DNA of 64,000 nt from JBMNGO01 sp050949885 (GCA_050949885.1 JBMNGO010000001.1:558001-622000), one strand, 5' to 3'; shown: positions 1-9,860, counted from the stretch's first letter. Notes: generated by a model from the sequence alone, not told the origin. Numbers and translations: made by a program.

Positions 1-878
1 AAAAAGACGGTAGTTGGTCCAATTTTATGTATAATGGCAAGTTCTACTCCCGTTACAATTCCGAAGATAGTGTGGGGCGGGCCTTGCTGGCTTGCAGCAT
101 GGGCATGCAAGCAACTATTCCCGACATAAGGGAAATGTGCCAAAGCATGATGGAGAGAAATCTTCCATTGGCCTTGAATTTCCGTTCGCCCCGGGCTATA
201 GCCTATACCCTGGTAGCCCTTTGCTGCCAAGATCAAGCGACTGTGGATAAAAGAAAAACATCCCTGATTCAGCACTTGTATGATTTTCTCAAAAACCTTT
301 ACCAGAATACCGCTGGTGACAGATGGTACTGGTTCGAAAATTATCTGACCTACTGTAACGGCATCCTGCCCCAGTCCATGTTTGCGTTATATAAGGCAAC
401 AGGAGACAAAACCGCATTAAAAATCGGTACTGAGTCTTTAGGCTTTTTAATTGATGTGCTGTTTCAAAAAGGTTACCTGAATATTATCGGCAATCGGGGC
501 TGGTACCACCGAGGACAGCCTATACCCGATTTTGACCAGCAGCCCGTTGATGCCGCTTCTGTAGTAATGGCCTGTTTGCAGGCTTATAAGGTCACAGACC
601 AAAAAGACTATCTGAAATTGGCCAATTTAGCCGACAGTTGGTATCGAGGCAACAACCGCCTTTCCTTAAGCCTGTACGATGAAAAAACCGGGGGCTGTTT
701 TGACGCCCTTACTCCTGACGGAGTAAACCTCAATCAAGGAGCCGAAGCAGTCCTCTCCCTTCTCCTATCCGACATCTTCCTGACCGAAGCACTGGGACAA
801 GGGGGCAGGTACCATAATTCTTCTATGCTAGCGAACTGTGGCGACCCAACCACGGGGACAGGTACCGTGATCCTTTAG
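1..878 (+). CDS. Glycosidase-like (alpha/alpha)-barrel protein, C-terminal part (5' end outside window)
   Basis: The reading frame is open from the left edge (codons in phase from base 3) and stops at 876-878, so this is the last ~290 residues of a longer protein. The sequence has the alternating helical pattern of six-hairpin glycosidase-like domains, with aromatic/acidic stretches such as RWYWFENYLTYCNG and QPVDAASVVMAC that resemble the C-terminal domain often fused to sugar-modifying enzymes in Clostridia. It converges on a glycosyltransferase-GH130 fusion gene, which supports a carbohydrate role; the substrate is unknown. The last ~15 codons read into a dispersed GC-rich repeat, so the natural C-terminus may have been replaced by repeat sequence. 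Family placement is by residue pattern only. Confidence 0.55.
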   Translation, partial: KDGSWSNFMYNGKFYSRYNSEDSVGRALLACSMGMQATIPDIREMCQSMMERNLPLALNFRSPRAIAYTLVALCCQDQATVDKRKTSLIQHLYDFLKNLYQNTAGDRWYWFENYLTYCNGILPQSMFALYKATGDKTALKIGTESLGFLIDVLFQKGYLNIIGNRGWYHRGQPIPDFDQQPVDAASVVMACLQAYKVTDQKDYLKLANLADSWYRGNNRLSLSLYDEKTGGCFDALTPDGVNLNQGAEAVLSLLLSDIFLTEALGQGGRYHNSSMLANCGDPTTGTGTVIL

Positions 879-982
879 TCGGGCCAATCATGGGGACATG
901 TACGCTGATTCCAGGTCATTCACAAACAAGGTGAGATGGCAGAGAGAATCAAGGGACCTGTCCCCGTGATTCGCGTGATTCG
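850..982. repeat. Cluster of GGGGACAGGTACC-type palindromic repeats
   Basis: Three related units lie here: cacggggacaggtaccgtga, then atcatggggacatgtacgct, then an inverted unit aagggacctgtccccgtgat. They belong to the dispersed family also seen near 24.6, 34.0, 35.8 and 39.1 kb. The first unit overlaps the end of the upstream coding region and the last ends at the stop codon of the converging gene. Confidence 0.75.
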
Positions 983-3900
983 TTAGCGGCGAAATCTTTC
1001 CGGAATTAAATCAGCCAGGGTTGCTGTTGCTACACCTATACTGGTGTCAGCAGCTCCGTAGTAAACCAGGATCTCATCCTCATCCTCCAGAACTTCCTTA
1101 TCCACACCGGGTACGGCACCGCAGGTAAAGACCACATTGGGTACCCAGGCACCGCTTAAACCAACCTCATAATCCTCCTCGGGCTCCAGAATTGGATTGG
1201 GTGACCGGTAAATAACCTTCTGAGGATTGTTAAGATCAACCAGGATCACTCCCAGGCGATAAACATAATTGTAATCCACCCCATGATATATCAAAAGCCA
1301 GCCATATTTGGTTTTCAAGGGCTGCGCCCCTGCTCCTATTTTTAAGGAGTCCCACATACGCCCGGGCCGGGGACCAATTATGATGGCATGTTTTTCTTTT
1401 TGAGGAAACTTTAGTTCATTCATATAAGTAACCCAAATGGAAGGTTCAATACGGTGGTAAACCACATACTTGCCCTTGATTCGTTCGGGAAAGAGTATGG
1501 CATCCTTATCCCAAATATTTTTGAAGGCCAAGCCTTCCCGCTTCCAGGCCCAGTAATTACCCCGCCGCAAGTCATCAACAGCCATGGAGGCAGCTGCTAT
1601 TTGGGCAATATTGCCGTCATAAGCTGTATAGAGCATAAAAATCCTATCTTCCACAACGATAAGCCGGGGATCTTCACAGCCCATTTTTTCTTCAGGGGTT
1701 TCCGGACTAAAGATAGGTTCGGGCAGCCTTTCAATTACCTTGTAACCATCGGTAACAGCAAGACCAATGCGGGAAATATTGTCAGCCCCTACCGCCCGGT
1801 AAAACAGGTAGACCCGATCACCCATCCTTAGAGCCCCTGGATTCAGAACATATCGGGACTCCCAATGGTTATCAATAGGCTCCAGGATCGGATTCTTTTC
1901 ATAGCGTTGCAGTTGTTTGCTAGGCTCATTGGTAATCTCCTGGGTAACTACGGCTACATCTTTAGGCCGGGCCGGGAGCAGAGCATCCAGCAGGTTTTGA
2001 CTGCTCTTATCGGTTTGGATAAAGCGGAAAACTATTTGCATTATTTCTTCCACATTATATCCCAGGTTTTGATAAAGGAGTTCTAAAAAGTCGTGATTAA
2101 ACCAGCGGTTTTCAACACTTACACTAACCGGGGTAGGAACCTTAAGACCCCCTTTAAAACTATAGCTGGCCCAGCTCCAGGCCGTGCAGGTCAAAAAAGA
2201 CTCGTTTTCCAGCACATGACACAGGCCGTAAGTTTCCGCCATCAAGTGCAATACCCGGGCAGTGTCCTTATCTCCCTGTTCGTTAAGGGTTTTGGCCAGA
2301 TGGGCGATCCTTTTAACCATACTGCGATGGTGATAGTTTTCGAAAATATTATAGGCTGAAAAATCGTCCCCCCTCTGTAGTCTGAGCAGGCAATTCCGGA
2401 TTTTCAGGCCAATGTTTTTTCGTTCGGCAGCATCCAGCTTAAAGAGCCGCGAATAGTGTTCGGCAATAGCCAGGCGCCGCAACAGGTTGGTAAAATATCT
2501 GATTTTGGGGTACTTACCGCCTTCAAAAGGTTCCAGGGCCTTTACGGTAATGCGTGCTGTCACCCGATTCAAATCGGAGATTTTCGCATGGGTTAAAGGC
2601 CCCATACGCACTTCTTCTTTCAGGATTAAAGGTTTAAGTTCCACCCATTCGAAGCTCTCCGGTTTCAGGTTGGAAATAATCCATTCAATAACCCGGTCTA
2701 CATAACCGCGGCCTTCCATAAGATTAGCATAGGTAACAGCATCCCTTACATCCATATTATCGATGAGATCAGCAGGCTTATAATATCCCCGGGAAATCAT
2801 CAGATTAATGGGAGGAAACCGGATCAGCATACTGCGCAGCAAGTCCTCTCCGATAGTAAACATGCAATTCCGGGGAAAGAGCTGAACCATCTTTTCAACA
2901 AACTGCTGCAGCCCATTTTGGGTGTGAAGATCCCCCGGCAGCAATTTATCCAGGGTTGATTCCAATTGCTCCATAAATCCCTGCACCCCGGCAATTATCT
3001 GGTCTGCTGAAGCATCCGGTGAAAGAGCCAGCCCTTCGGTAATAAACTTATCAAAGCGATTATGATAACGCTGGCGCAGTTCCCGGAATATTCCATCAGT
3101 TTGGACTATACGGCGGTCTTTGCCCACAATCTTTTTAGGTACCACAATGGGTTTTCCCGGCACATATTCCATATAACCCAGGGGTACTATAGGAGGCTTT
3201 ATTTGTTCGCTTTTGTGCAGCCATTCCCGGTTGAAATCCGTTTTGGCATCCCACAGCTGATCGGTCAAGTTCTGGCGGATGGCCTCCATTTTCCGCACCA
3301 TTATTTCGCCTTTTTCCGCTGCCCCAAAATGCTCCAGCCTGCTGTTAAACCGGCTCATCTCAAAAACATAGCTGGCCACCCGGCCATTATAAAATGCAGT
3401 GAGGGCCTCCAAAATATCTTCTTTATCTACTGTTTCATCAAAAGTATAAAGCTTGAGCAGGTTAAAGAGTATGGATCCCCAAAGGGTATCATCCAAATAA
3501 AACCTATCATTATCCAGTTTGGCTATTTCATCAATCTTCTCCAAACACCCTTCACATTTGGTCAGCAGGTGCCGGTATTCCTTATAGCCGGAGCGAAAAT
3601 TGCGTAACAACTCATCAACAGAATATTCGGTAATATCCGGCCTTTTGGCCTTGCTGTTTACCAGTATGTCAGCTACTCTCACCACTAACCGTTCCTTGAG
3701 CCAGATAGCGGCATCTCGCTTAATTGCTTCAAAAATGTTAAGGGCAGTATCGTGGAAGATTCGGTTTCTTTTTTCCAGGGTATGGGGCCAGACTATCCCC
3801 CCCATATTTACCTCACAAATATTTTTGTTCCAGCAAATGGCTCTGGTTAAAAGCCAGAAGTCGATACCGTAGCCCCTGATGGTATCATTCCAAAAACGGG

Positions 3901-4507
3901 CTTCATGGGCCAGTTCCTCAATAAAATCATGGGAGATGGCATAAATACTTCCCAGGGGATCACCTATCCGGAAGCCATAAAACACTTCCAGAATAGGGGC
4001 GGCCATCATATGAGCCATACTATCAATACCCAGATATCGCCTTAAGGTCCCCAAAACCATATCATAGTGACCCTGTATAGGGGTCAAGAGGGATTCCAGC
4101 CAGGCCTCATTAATACCCGGGCCGTTTTTCGTAGCCATATTGGCACTAAATAACAACAGGTCAGCTTCCAGCCTTTTACTGATCTCTATAATTGCTCTGA
4201 TGCTGGTTCCCCGGCCGTTTATTTCGGCGGGCAGAAGGAATTCAATATGAGGATGCTTTAATTCCATATGCTTAAGGGCTTTCAGAGTGTCAACAGCCCT
4301 ATGATCACCAACACATACAATCAGCTGCCTTCTGCCTATCCAGGACTGCAGAACCCTATCTACCGATTGCAGCATCGCTGTTACCCTATCTTTGTCCTCA
4401 GGGAACGGGAGTCCTATTACCAGATCGTAGTTGGAATAACCTTTTAACAAAGGAGCGATTTCGTCAATAGTTTTATCAAAAATGCTTTCGGAATTGGAAT
4501 GGGTCAA
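983..4507 (-). CDS. Glycosyltransferase (GT-A type) fused to GH130 glycosidase/phosphorylase domain
   Basis: This 1174-residue protein starts at ATG 4507. Roughly residues 40-270 look like a GT-A nucleotide-sugar transferase fold, followed by a long helical middle. About residues 880-1170 carry glycoside hydrolase family 130 hallmarks: YEKNPILEP, NPGAL, YLFYRAVG and the signature GCEDPRL, ending in VYYGAADTSIGVA. GH130 enzymes are mostly phosphorylases or hydrolases of beta-mannosides, so the fusion could make and trim or recycle a mannose-containing glycan; that role is inferred. No signal peptide is seen, so it is probably cytoplasmic. It converges on the glycosidase-like gene at the left edge. 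The fusion itself is clear from one uninterrupted frame; the substrate is not. Confidence 0.8.
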   Translation of the reverse strand: MTHSNSESIFDKTIDEIAPLLKGYSNYDLVIGLPFPEDKDRVTAMLQSVDRVLQSWIGRRQLIVCVGDHRAVDTLKALKHMELKHPHIEFLLPAEINGRGTSIRAIIEISKRLEADLLLFSANMATKNGPGINEAWLESLLTPIQGHYDMVLGTLRRYLGIDSMAHMMAAPILEVFYGFRIGDPLGSIYAISHDFIEELAHEARFWNDTIRGYGIDFWLLTRAICWNKNICEVNMGGIVWPHTLEKRNRIFHDTALNIFEAIKRDAAIWLKERLVVRVADILVNSKAKRPDITEYSVDELLRNFRSGYKEYRHLLTKCEGCLEKIDEIAKLDNDRFYLDDTLWGSILFNLLKLYTFDETVDKEDILEALTAFYNGRVASYVFEMSRFNSRLEHFGAAEKGEIMVRKMEAIRQNLTDQLWDAKTDFNREWLHKSEQIKPPIVPLGYMEYVPGKPIVVPKKIVGKDRRIVQTDGIFRELRQRYHNRFDKFITEGLALSPDASADQIIAGVQGFMEQLESTLDKLLPGDLHTQNGLQQFVEKMVQLFPRNCMFTIGEDLLRSMLIRFPPINLMISRGYYKPADLIDNMDVRDAVTYANLMEGRGYVDRVIEWIISNLKPESFEWVELKPLILKEEVRMGPLTHAKISDLNRVTARITVKALEPFEGGKYPKIRYFTNLLRRLAIAEHYSRLFKLDAAERKNIGLKIRNCLLRLQRGDDFSAYNIFENYHHRSMVKRIAHLAKTLNEQGDKDTARVLHLMAETYGLCHVLENESFLTCTAWSWASYSFKGGLKVPTPVSVSVENRWFNHDFLELLYQNLGYNVEEIMQIVFRFIQTDKSSQNLLDALLPARPKDVAVVTQEITNEPSKQLQRYEKNPILEPIDNHWESRYVLNPGALRMGDRVYLFYRAVGADNISRIGLAVTDGYKVIERLPEPIFSPETPEEKMGCEDPRLIVVEDRIFMLYTAYDGNIAQIAAASMAVDDLRRGNYWAWKREGLAFKNIWDKDAILFPERIKGKYVVYHRIEPSIWVTYMNELKFPQKEKHAIIIGPRPGRMWDSLKIGAGAQPLKTKYGWLLIYHGVDYNYVYRLGVILVDLNNPQKVIYRSPNPILEPEEDYEVGLSGAWVPNVVFTCGAVPGVDKEVLEDEDEILVYYGAADTSIGVATATLADLIPERFRR

Positions 4508-4602
4508 TGTATGATAGTCCCCCTTTTTGGCTTATTTTCACCTCAAAGTAATTATTCTCATTTTCACCTATTTATATTTATCACCCTGATTTTTTGCCCT
4601 GC

Positions 4603-4643
4603 TAATAAAAAGGCCGTGTTTAACAAATCTAAACATGGCCTTT
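4603..4643 (-). terminator. Rho-independent terminator downstream of pepF
   Basis: A near-perfect hairpin (aaaggccgtgttt paired with aaacatggccttt) is followed, on the minus strand, by TTATTA. It lies about 40 bases beyond the pepF stop and fits termination of that gene. Confidence 0.8.
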
Positions 4644-4685
4644 AGACTATTATATGCAATTATCCCATCATTATTTGCAATGAAT

Positions 4686-6485
4686 TCATCGGGAGATTTC
4701 CCCCATTTCCTCTACCAGACGGCCAAAGTACTGTAAAGCCTCTTGCACCGGCAGCGGCGAAGTTAAATCCACTCCAGCCTTTTTTAATAACTCAATGGGA
4801 TAATTGGAACCGCCTCCCTTAAGGAACTCCAGGTATCTCTCCACAGCCGGCTGTCCCTCGTTGAGTATTTTCTGTTTCAGAGCCGTGGCGGCCGAAAACC
4901 CGGTAGCATACTTATACACATAAAAGCCGGAATAAAAATGAGGAATCCGTGCCCATTCATATTCGATTTCCTTATCAATAACTACATCCGGCCCATAATA
5001 CAATTCATTCAATTCCCGGTAAATTCTGTTAAGACTGTCCGGTGTCAAAGGAGCTCCCTGTTCCACCATTTCGTGAATTATCTTTTCAAACTCGGCAAAC
5101 ATAGTCTGCCTGTAGACGGTCCCTCGAAACTGCTCCAGATAGTGGTTCAAAAGGTACATTTTTTCTTCTTTTCTTTCTGATTGAGCCAGAAGGTAGTCAA
5201 TCAGTAGAGATTCATTAACCGTTGAGGCTACCTCCGCCACAAAAATGGAATACTGGCTGTAAACATGGGGCTGGGCCTGATGAGAATAATAGGAGTGGAG
5301 AGCATGCCCCATTTCATGGGCCAGAGTAAACATATCATCCAGTTTGTTATCATAGTTCAGCAAAACGTAGGGATGAGTATCATAAGCTCCCCATGAATAG
5401 GCACCACTGGTTTTCCCTTCGTTCTCATAAACATCAATCCAGCCGGATTCCATGCCTTCCTGCAACTTGTCCAAATATTCCGATCCCAGTGGCTGTAAAG
5501 CCTTTACCACAGTCTTTTTCGCTTCTTCAAAACTAATTTCCATTTTATAGTCCTTAACCATAGGTACATAAATATCATACATGTGAAGCTCATCCAGCCC
5601 CAGCAGCTTTTTGCGGATTTCCAGATACCGATACATATGGGGCAAATTATTATGCACCGTTTCTATAAGCTGATGGTAAACCTGGGGCGGCACATTATCC
5701 TGATCCAAAGCAGCCTCCAGGGCTCCCGCATATTTCCGGCAGCGGGCATAAAACACATCCTTTTTTACCGCCGAAGACAGAGTGGCGGCCAGGGTATTTT
5801 TCAACCGGGAATAGGTACCGTACAAGCCTTCAAAAGCTTCCTTGCGCACCCGGCGGTCCTGGCTTTCCATAAACCTCCCGTAGCGGCCTTTAGTCAGTTC
5901 AATCTCTTTTCCATCCTCGTCTTTTATAACCGGGAATTTAATATCAGCATTATTGAGCATAGAAAAGATATTTCCTGGTGCGACAGAAAGATCAGAGGAC
6001 ATGGCCAGCAGCCGTTCTTCCTCCTGGGACAAAACATGTTGGCGCCGACGGATCAACTCTTGGAAGAAATGCTGGTAAACTTTTAATTCACCCATCTCAT
6101 CCATAAATGCCTTCAACTTTTCTTCGGATATGGAAGTGATTTCCGGTACAATATAGGAAGAAGCACTGCCAACCTGCACTGCCAGGTTTTCTATCCGGTC
6201 AAATAATGTCTGGTAACGGGGCTCAGCATTATTCTCATCACGGCGCATCTTGGCATAAACATACAGCTTCTCCGTTTTTCGCTCAATTTGTTCTGAAAGC
6301 TTAAGGGCTTGTAACAATTCAGCCGAGGACGCACCCAGACGGCCCTGATACTTTTCGATTTCCGGAATCATTTGCTGCAATGCCGTAAAATCCTGCTCCC
6401 ACAGCTGCTCATTTTCATATATGTCTTCCAGCTTCCATTTGTAGCAATCATCAATTTCTTCACGCCTTTTGATCCTGGTATCCAC
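4686..6485 (-). CDS. pepF: Oligoendopeptidase F (M3B metallopeptidase)
   Basis: The 599-residue product has the usual length for PepF. The zinc-binding motif HEMGH lies near residue 390 within TLAHEMGHALHSYY, with the third ligand expected in the following NESLLIDYLL region. The N-terminal part is the typical all-helical PepF region. The enzyme degrades short oligopeptides in the cytoplasm. The start is a GTG at 6485 preceded by AAAGGAG with 7 bases spacing. A small hypothetical gene lies 87 bp upstream on the same strand and may be co-transcribed; a strong terminator follows. Confidence 0.95.
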   Translation of the reverse strand: MDTRIKRREEIDDCYKWKLEDIYENEQLWEQDFTALQQMIPEIEKYQGRLGASSAELLQALKLSEQIERKTEKLYVYAKMRRDENNAEPRYQTLFDRIENLAVQVGSASSYIVPEITSISEEKLKAFMDEMGELKVYQHFFQELIRRRQHVLSQEEERLLAMSSDLSVAPGNIFSMLNNADIKFPVIKDEDGKEIELTKGRYGRFMESQDRRVRKEAFEGLYGTYSRLKNTLAATLSSAVKKDVFYARCRKYAGALEAALDQDNVPPQVYHQLIETVHNNLPHMYRYLEIRKKLLGLDELHMYDIYVPMVKDYKMEISFEEAKKTVVKALQPLGSEYLDKLQEGMESGWIDVYENEGKTSGAYSWGAYDTHPYVLLNYDNKLDDMFTLAHEMGHALHSYYSHQAQPHVYSQYSIFVAEVASTVNESLLIDYLLAQSERKEEKMYLLNHYLEQFRGTVYRQTMFAEFEKIIHEMVEQGAPLTPDSLNRIYRELNELYYGPDVVIDKEIEYEWARIPHFYSGFYVYKYATGFSAATALKQKILNEGQPAVERYLEFLKGGGSNYPIELLKKAGVDLTSPLPVQEALQYFGRLVEEMGEISR

Positions 6486-6572
6486 ACAAATACTCCTTTC
6501 TGAAATGCTCCGGGTAGAAATGCTGTTTCCTGTAGTATCTGCATTTTATAGCCATATTAATGACCGTACTCA

Positions 6573-7004
6573 TTAGGAAACCGGTTCGCCTATGATGTTT
6601 TCTATAAAATCTTCTGCTTCTTCCACACTTCCCGAAAAGACTATTTCCAAGTCTATTCCCCTGTCCATTTCCCCTTCCATTTCCCATTCCTTTTCCAATT
6701 CCAATACTTCTGTCAGACAATAGGCCAAGGCCAGTTTATGATTGATCAAATCAGGGTCATTCTGAGTAAGGCTCTCCTCAAAGTCCTCCACACATTTATG
6801 CCCCCAGGCAGCTAAACAATCGTTTATCACCTGCTCAGAATACTGGGTCAAATCAATCCGGTTCAGATAAATAACCACATCCTGCGGATAATTGCCCACA
6901 CTTACCAAATAAACATCATACTGCTCATCCCGGGGATTAACAACATAATAATAGTCCGGTGAACCCTTAAGTGGTATTCTCACATAGTCAATATTCTTGC
7001 GCAT
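6573..7004 (-). CDS. Conserved-looking hypothetical protein, acidic C-terminus
   Basis: I place the start at the ATG at 7004, which has AGGAGGG about 5 bases upstream; a GTG two codons earlier overlaps that site. The product is 143 residues, soluble, without signal peptide or membrane segment. It begins with a beta-rich region (YYYVVNPRDEQYDVYLVSVG) and ends with an acidic helix (VEEAEDFIENIIGE). I do not recognise the family. It sits just upstream of pepF on the same strand, so it could be in its operon. The strong ribosome binding site and protein-like composition support it being real. Confidence 0.7.
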   Translation of the reverse strand: MRKNIDYVRIPLKGSPDYYYVVNPRDEQYDVYLVSVGNYPQDVVIYLNRIDLTQYSEQVINDCLAAWGHKCVEDFEESLTQNDPDLINHKLALAYCLTEVLELEKEWEMEGEMDRGIDLEIVFSGSVEEAEDFIENIIGEPVS

Positions 7005-7249
7005 AAGCACCCTCCTGTTGCAATATAGTTGATTTATTATCAGAGTCAGGCCTTGGCAATATTTTCAATTCACCCTTTTTTTTATTATACCTAATCTTGG
7101 CCTGATGAGTCAGGCGTAAAGATAGCCTATTAAGGACATTGTGCCCCCAAACCGGCTGATCCTTTAAGGCTGATGCCGGTATTAAAAGGATTATACTCTA
7201 AAATGTGGTATTATACTGTAATATATACATAAAGTGGGGGATCAAATTA

Positions 7250-7816
7250 ATGAGAAAAATCATCTCTTGGTTTCTTACCGGTCTTGCCACCTTGCTTCCG
7301 GTAGTGGTTTCCTTTTATATTTTTATAGGTATTTTCAACTTCCTGGACAATTTGCTGGCCCCTGTAATTCAGGTTTCTCTGGGAGAAGACATCCCTGGGC
7401 TGGGTTTTCTATTAACCTCGGTCATTATTATTCTGGTAGGTTTAGTATCCCAAAACTTCCTGGGAAAAAAGATTTTGCTTTGGTGGGAAGGACTGTTAAT
7501 TAGAATTCCCCTCCTGGGCAAGGTTTATGGAACCGTTAAGCGGATTGTTAAAGCCTTTTTTGCTTCTGAAAAAAAATCATTCCGTCAGGTGGTTTTAGTG
7601 GAGTTTCCACGCCAGGGCATGTACTCCCTTGGTTTCATAACTAATGACAGTTTCCCCTATCTGGAAAAGGAATGTTTCACCATTTTTGTTCCTACCACCC
7701 CTAACCCCACATCCGGTTTTTTCGTGGTGGTTCCCAAGGATCAGGTTATACTTCTGGATATCAGTGTGGAACGGGGATTTGAAATGATCATGTCCGCCGG
7801 TATGGTAAATAAATAA
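7250..7816 (+). CDS. DUF502 family membrane protein
   Basis: The 188-residue product begins at ATG 7250 with GTGGGGG about 9 bases upstream; the frame extends further 5' but without a site. Two hydrophobic segments are visible, at residues ~4-27 and ~50-72, followed by a soluble beta-rich region with VFVPTTPNPTSGF-like signature (here IFVPTTPNPTSGF) that marks the DUF502 family. Members are small inner-membrane proteins of unknown biochemical role. It is divergent from the small hypothetical gene at 6573-7004 and is followed by a flavin reductase-like gene after 65 bp. Confidence 0.88.
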   Translation: MRKIISWFLTGLATLLPVVVSFYIFIGIFNFLDNLLAPVIQVSLGEDIPGLGFLLTSVIIILVGLVSQNFLGKKILLWWEGLLIRIPLLGKVYGTVKRIVKAFFASEKKSFRQVVLVEFPRQGMYSLGFITNDSFPYLEKECFTIFVPTTPNPTSGFFVVVPKDQVILLDISVERGFEMIMSAGMVNK

Positions 7817-7881
7817 AACATTTTTGTATAATTGTTTCTGTACAGCTATATAATTAAGAAAACACTAAGGAGGCAATAATT

Positions 7882-8379
7882 GTGGATATAGCGTATAATA
7901 CTACCGCTGATCAGATGCTGCGCCACCTTCCCCGAGGGGCCTTTCTGTCGGTCAGATCAGGGAATAAGATAAACACTATGACCATTGGTTGGGGAGCCGT
8001 GGGCTACATGTGGAGAAAGCCGATCCTGATGGTGGCTGTACGGTATTCACGGTATACCTATGAATTGCTCAAGGAAGCCAGCGATTTTTCGGTTTGTCTC
8101 CCGGGAGAAGGCCAACACAAAACAAATCTGGCCATCGCGGGGAGCAAATCAGGAAGGGATATTAACAAGTTTACTGAATTGAAGCTTACCGCCCAACCCG
8201 GCAGAAAAATAGAAAGCCCGGTTATAGAAGGTTGCAGCCTGGTCTACGAATGCAAGATTATCTATAGGGACGCTCTGGACCCTGCAAGTCTGGACCCTGC
8301 CATTAAAGACCAGTTTTACAGTGATGGTGATTACCATGTCCTTTACTTCGGGGAAATCCTGGAAATGTATTCCAGCTAA
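7882..8379 (+). CDS. Flavin reductase-like (flavoredoxin type) protein
   Basis: The 165-residue protein starts at GTG 7882 after AAGGAGG. It has the flavin reductase / flavoredoxin pattern: an N-terminal PRGAFLSVRSG strand, NTMTIGWGAVGYMWRKP, RYSRYTYEL, and SDFSVCLPG, which together form the FMN-binding split barrel. Such proteins bind FMN and take part in electron transfer or flavin reduction in anaerobes; the partner is not visible here. It converges on the LCP gene with 33 bp between stops. Confidence 0.9.
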   Translation: MDIAYNTTADQMLRHLPRGAFLSVRSGNKINTMTIGWGAVGYMWRKPILMVAVRYSRYTYELLKEASDFSVCLPGEGQHKTNLAIAGSKSGRDINKFTELKLTAQPGRKIESPVIEGCSLVYECKIIYRDALDPASLDPAIKDQFYSDGDYHVLYFGEILEMYSS

Positions 8380-8412
8380 ATTGATTATAGGCTTTTTGAC
8401 TTGCCTAGTTCT

Positions 8413-9273
8413 TTAATGGTAATAATGGCCCCGGTATAATGATGGTACTATGCTGGCTGCCACCTGCCCGTCCACTTCCCAGTAACTGGCTCCGCTGGCC
8501 GGATCAACATAATGATGGCCCGGAAGAGTCTGGACAGCAATATTATCCCTCTTTAAACCCAGACCAAGGTTGGCGATAAAGGCCATATCGGCCAAAGAAA
8601 TATTAGTACGTGCATTATCTTTTACAATGGCCATCAGCTCAGGCAGCTTGGGAATGGTGGAGCCGTTTAACAACTGCTCCATTAAAGCCTTTATCAATCT
8701 CTGTTGCCGGGCGGTGCGCCCGATATCTCCATCCAGAGTCCCGCGAAAGCGGACATAGGTCAAGGCCTGGCGACCGCTTAAACGTTGGTACCCCTTGGAC
8801 AGAAAAACATTGGTGCCCGGGCTGGATATCCTTATATCGACATCCATATAAACCCCTCCCAGCACATCTATTATCTTTTCAAATCCCGAAAAATTTGTAA
8901 CCACATAGTGCTCAACTTGTAGGTTGAGGAGGTTCCCCACCTCCCGGCAGGCAGCCCTGGGACCTTCCAACTGGTTAACCATATTTATTTTGGTAGGTTT
9001 GCCCTTGTACATAATTCTAGTATCCCTGGGTATCCATACCATAACTGCTTTTTGCAGACTATGGTCATAACTGGCCAGTATCATAGTGTCGCTGCGGGCA
9101 TCAACTTCTCCCGGGCGAGCATCTATTCCCATTAATAGAATATTTACAGGATGGCCACTATTGATAATTTGTTTCAATGAAGGAGGAAAATAGTTGCCAA
9201 TTCCTGCACTCAGAAGAGTAAGACTAATAATGGCCAAGAGCAGAATCCTAGTTTGGCTCTTCAAATGCCGCAT
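8413..9273 (-). CDS. LytR-CpsA-Psr (LCP) family cell-wall ligase
   Basis: The 286-residue protein has one N-terminal membrane anchor (residues ~8-26) and an extracellular LCP domain. Visible landmarks are NILLMGIDARPG, ARSDTM, IPRDTR, the helix NFSGFEKIIDVLGGV, and the conserved arginine region YVRFRGTLDGDIGRTARQQ. LCP enzymes transfer lipid-linked glycopolymers to peptidoglycan at the outer face of the membrane. The gene stands alone between two plus-strand genes. Confidence 0.93.
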   Translation of the reverse strand: MRHLKSQTRILLLAIISLTLLSAGIGNYFPPSLKQIINSGHPVNILLMGIDARPGEVDARSDTMILASYDHSLQKAVMVWIPRDTRIMYKGKPTKINMVNQLEGPRAACREVGNLLNLQVEHYVVTNFSGFEKIIDVLGGVYMDVDIRISSPGTNVFLSKGYQRLSGRQALTYVRFRGTLDGDIGRTARQQRLIKALMEQLLNGSTIPKLPELMAIVKDNARTNISLADMAFIANLGLGLKRDNIAVQTLPGHHYVDPASGASYWEVDGQVAASIVPSLYRGHYYH

Positions 9274-9530
9274 CCTCTTTCCCCATATTTTATAAACAGC
9301 TAAAGCCCGGGAATTTCCGAACTATTTGGCTTGTATCCAATATTAATTCTATGCAGTTTGTTTCCCAACCATAACCAAACAGGAGAGAAGCCAGGATGCG
9401 GTAGTTTGGGCTTTGGTATCTGGTTTTAATGCATCTTTCCTCAAACTATATATACAATTTTCGGAAATTAGTTAAACTAAAAGAGCAGGACCAAAATAAG
9501 TCTTTTAAGATTTTTTCAAGGAGGTTCTTT

Positions 9531-9821
9531 ATGTCTGATAAATCAACTAAAATTCTTTTGGCAGGTATTTTAATCTGTTTGGCCATTATTGCATTCAAAC
9601 CAGTTCCTTCTTTTAATTATTCACCCCCAACATCGTTAGATGTATCTAATGAAACAGTTTTTCAGATTGGTGAAAATAAAATAGGAATCGTAAAAACAAA
9701 CTCCAATTCCGGCATGCATGGAGAAATATTTGTGCTTGAATTTAATGAGGAAAAAAATGACTTTGACCTGATAGGAAGATACAATTACTCTGATTTTTTC
9801 AGGAATCCCCAAAAATATTAA
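9531..9821 (+). CDS. Small membrane-anchored or secreted hypothetical protein
   Basis: The 96-residue product starts at ATG 9531 behind a strong AAGGAGG site; the frame is open further upstream but without a site. Residues 7-23 form one hydrophobic segment (ILLAGILICLAIIAF), which would be a signal anchor, followed by a small soluble domain ending in DLIGRYNYSDFFRNP. I do not recognise the family. It has no obvious operon partner and converges on hflX. Confidence 0.65.
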   Translation: MSDKSTKILLAGILICLAIIAFKPVPSFNYSPPTSLDVSNETVFQIGENKIGIVKTNSNSGMHGEIFVLEFNEEKNDFDLIGRYNYSDFFRNPQKY

Positions 9822-9823
9822 AC

Positions 9824-9860
9824 CCAACCGGGGGACGGTTTGGAGCGCCCCCGGCTTGGT
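9824..9860. repeat. GC-rich hairpin repeat between convergent genes
   Basis: The segment ccgggggacgg ... gcgcccccgg forms an imperfect hairpin and contains the GGGGACGGTT core of the dispersed repeat family. It lies between the stop of the small hypothetical gene and the stop of hflX, where it could also act as a terminator. Confidence 0.6.
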
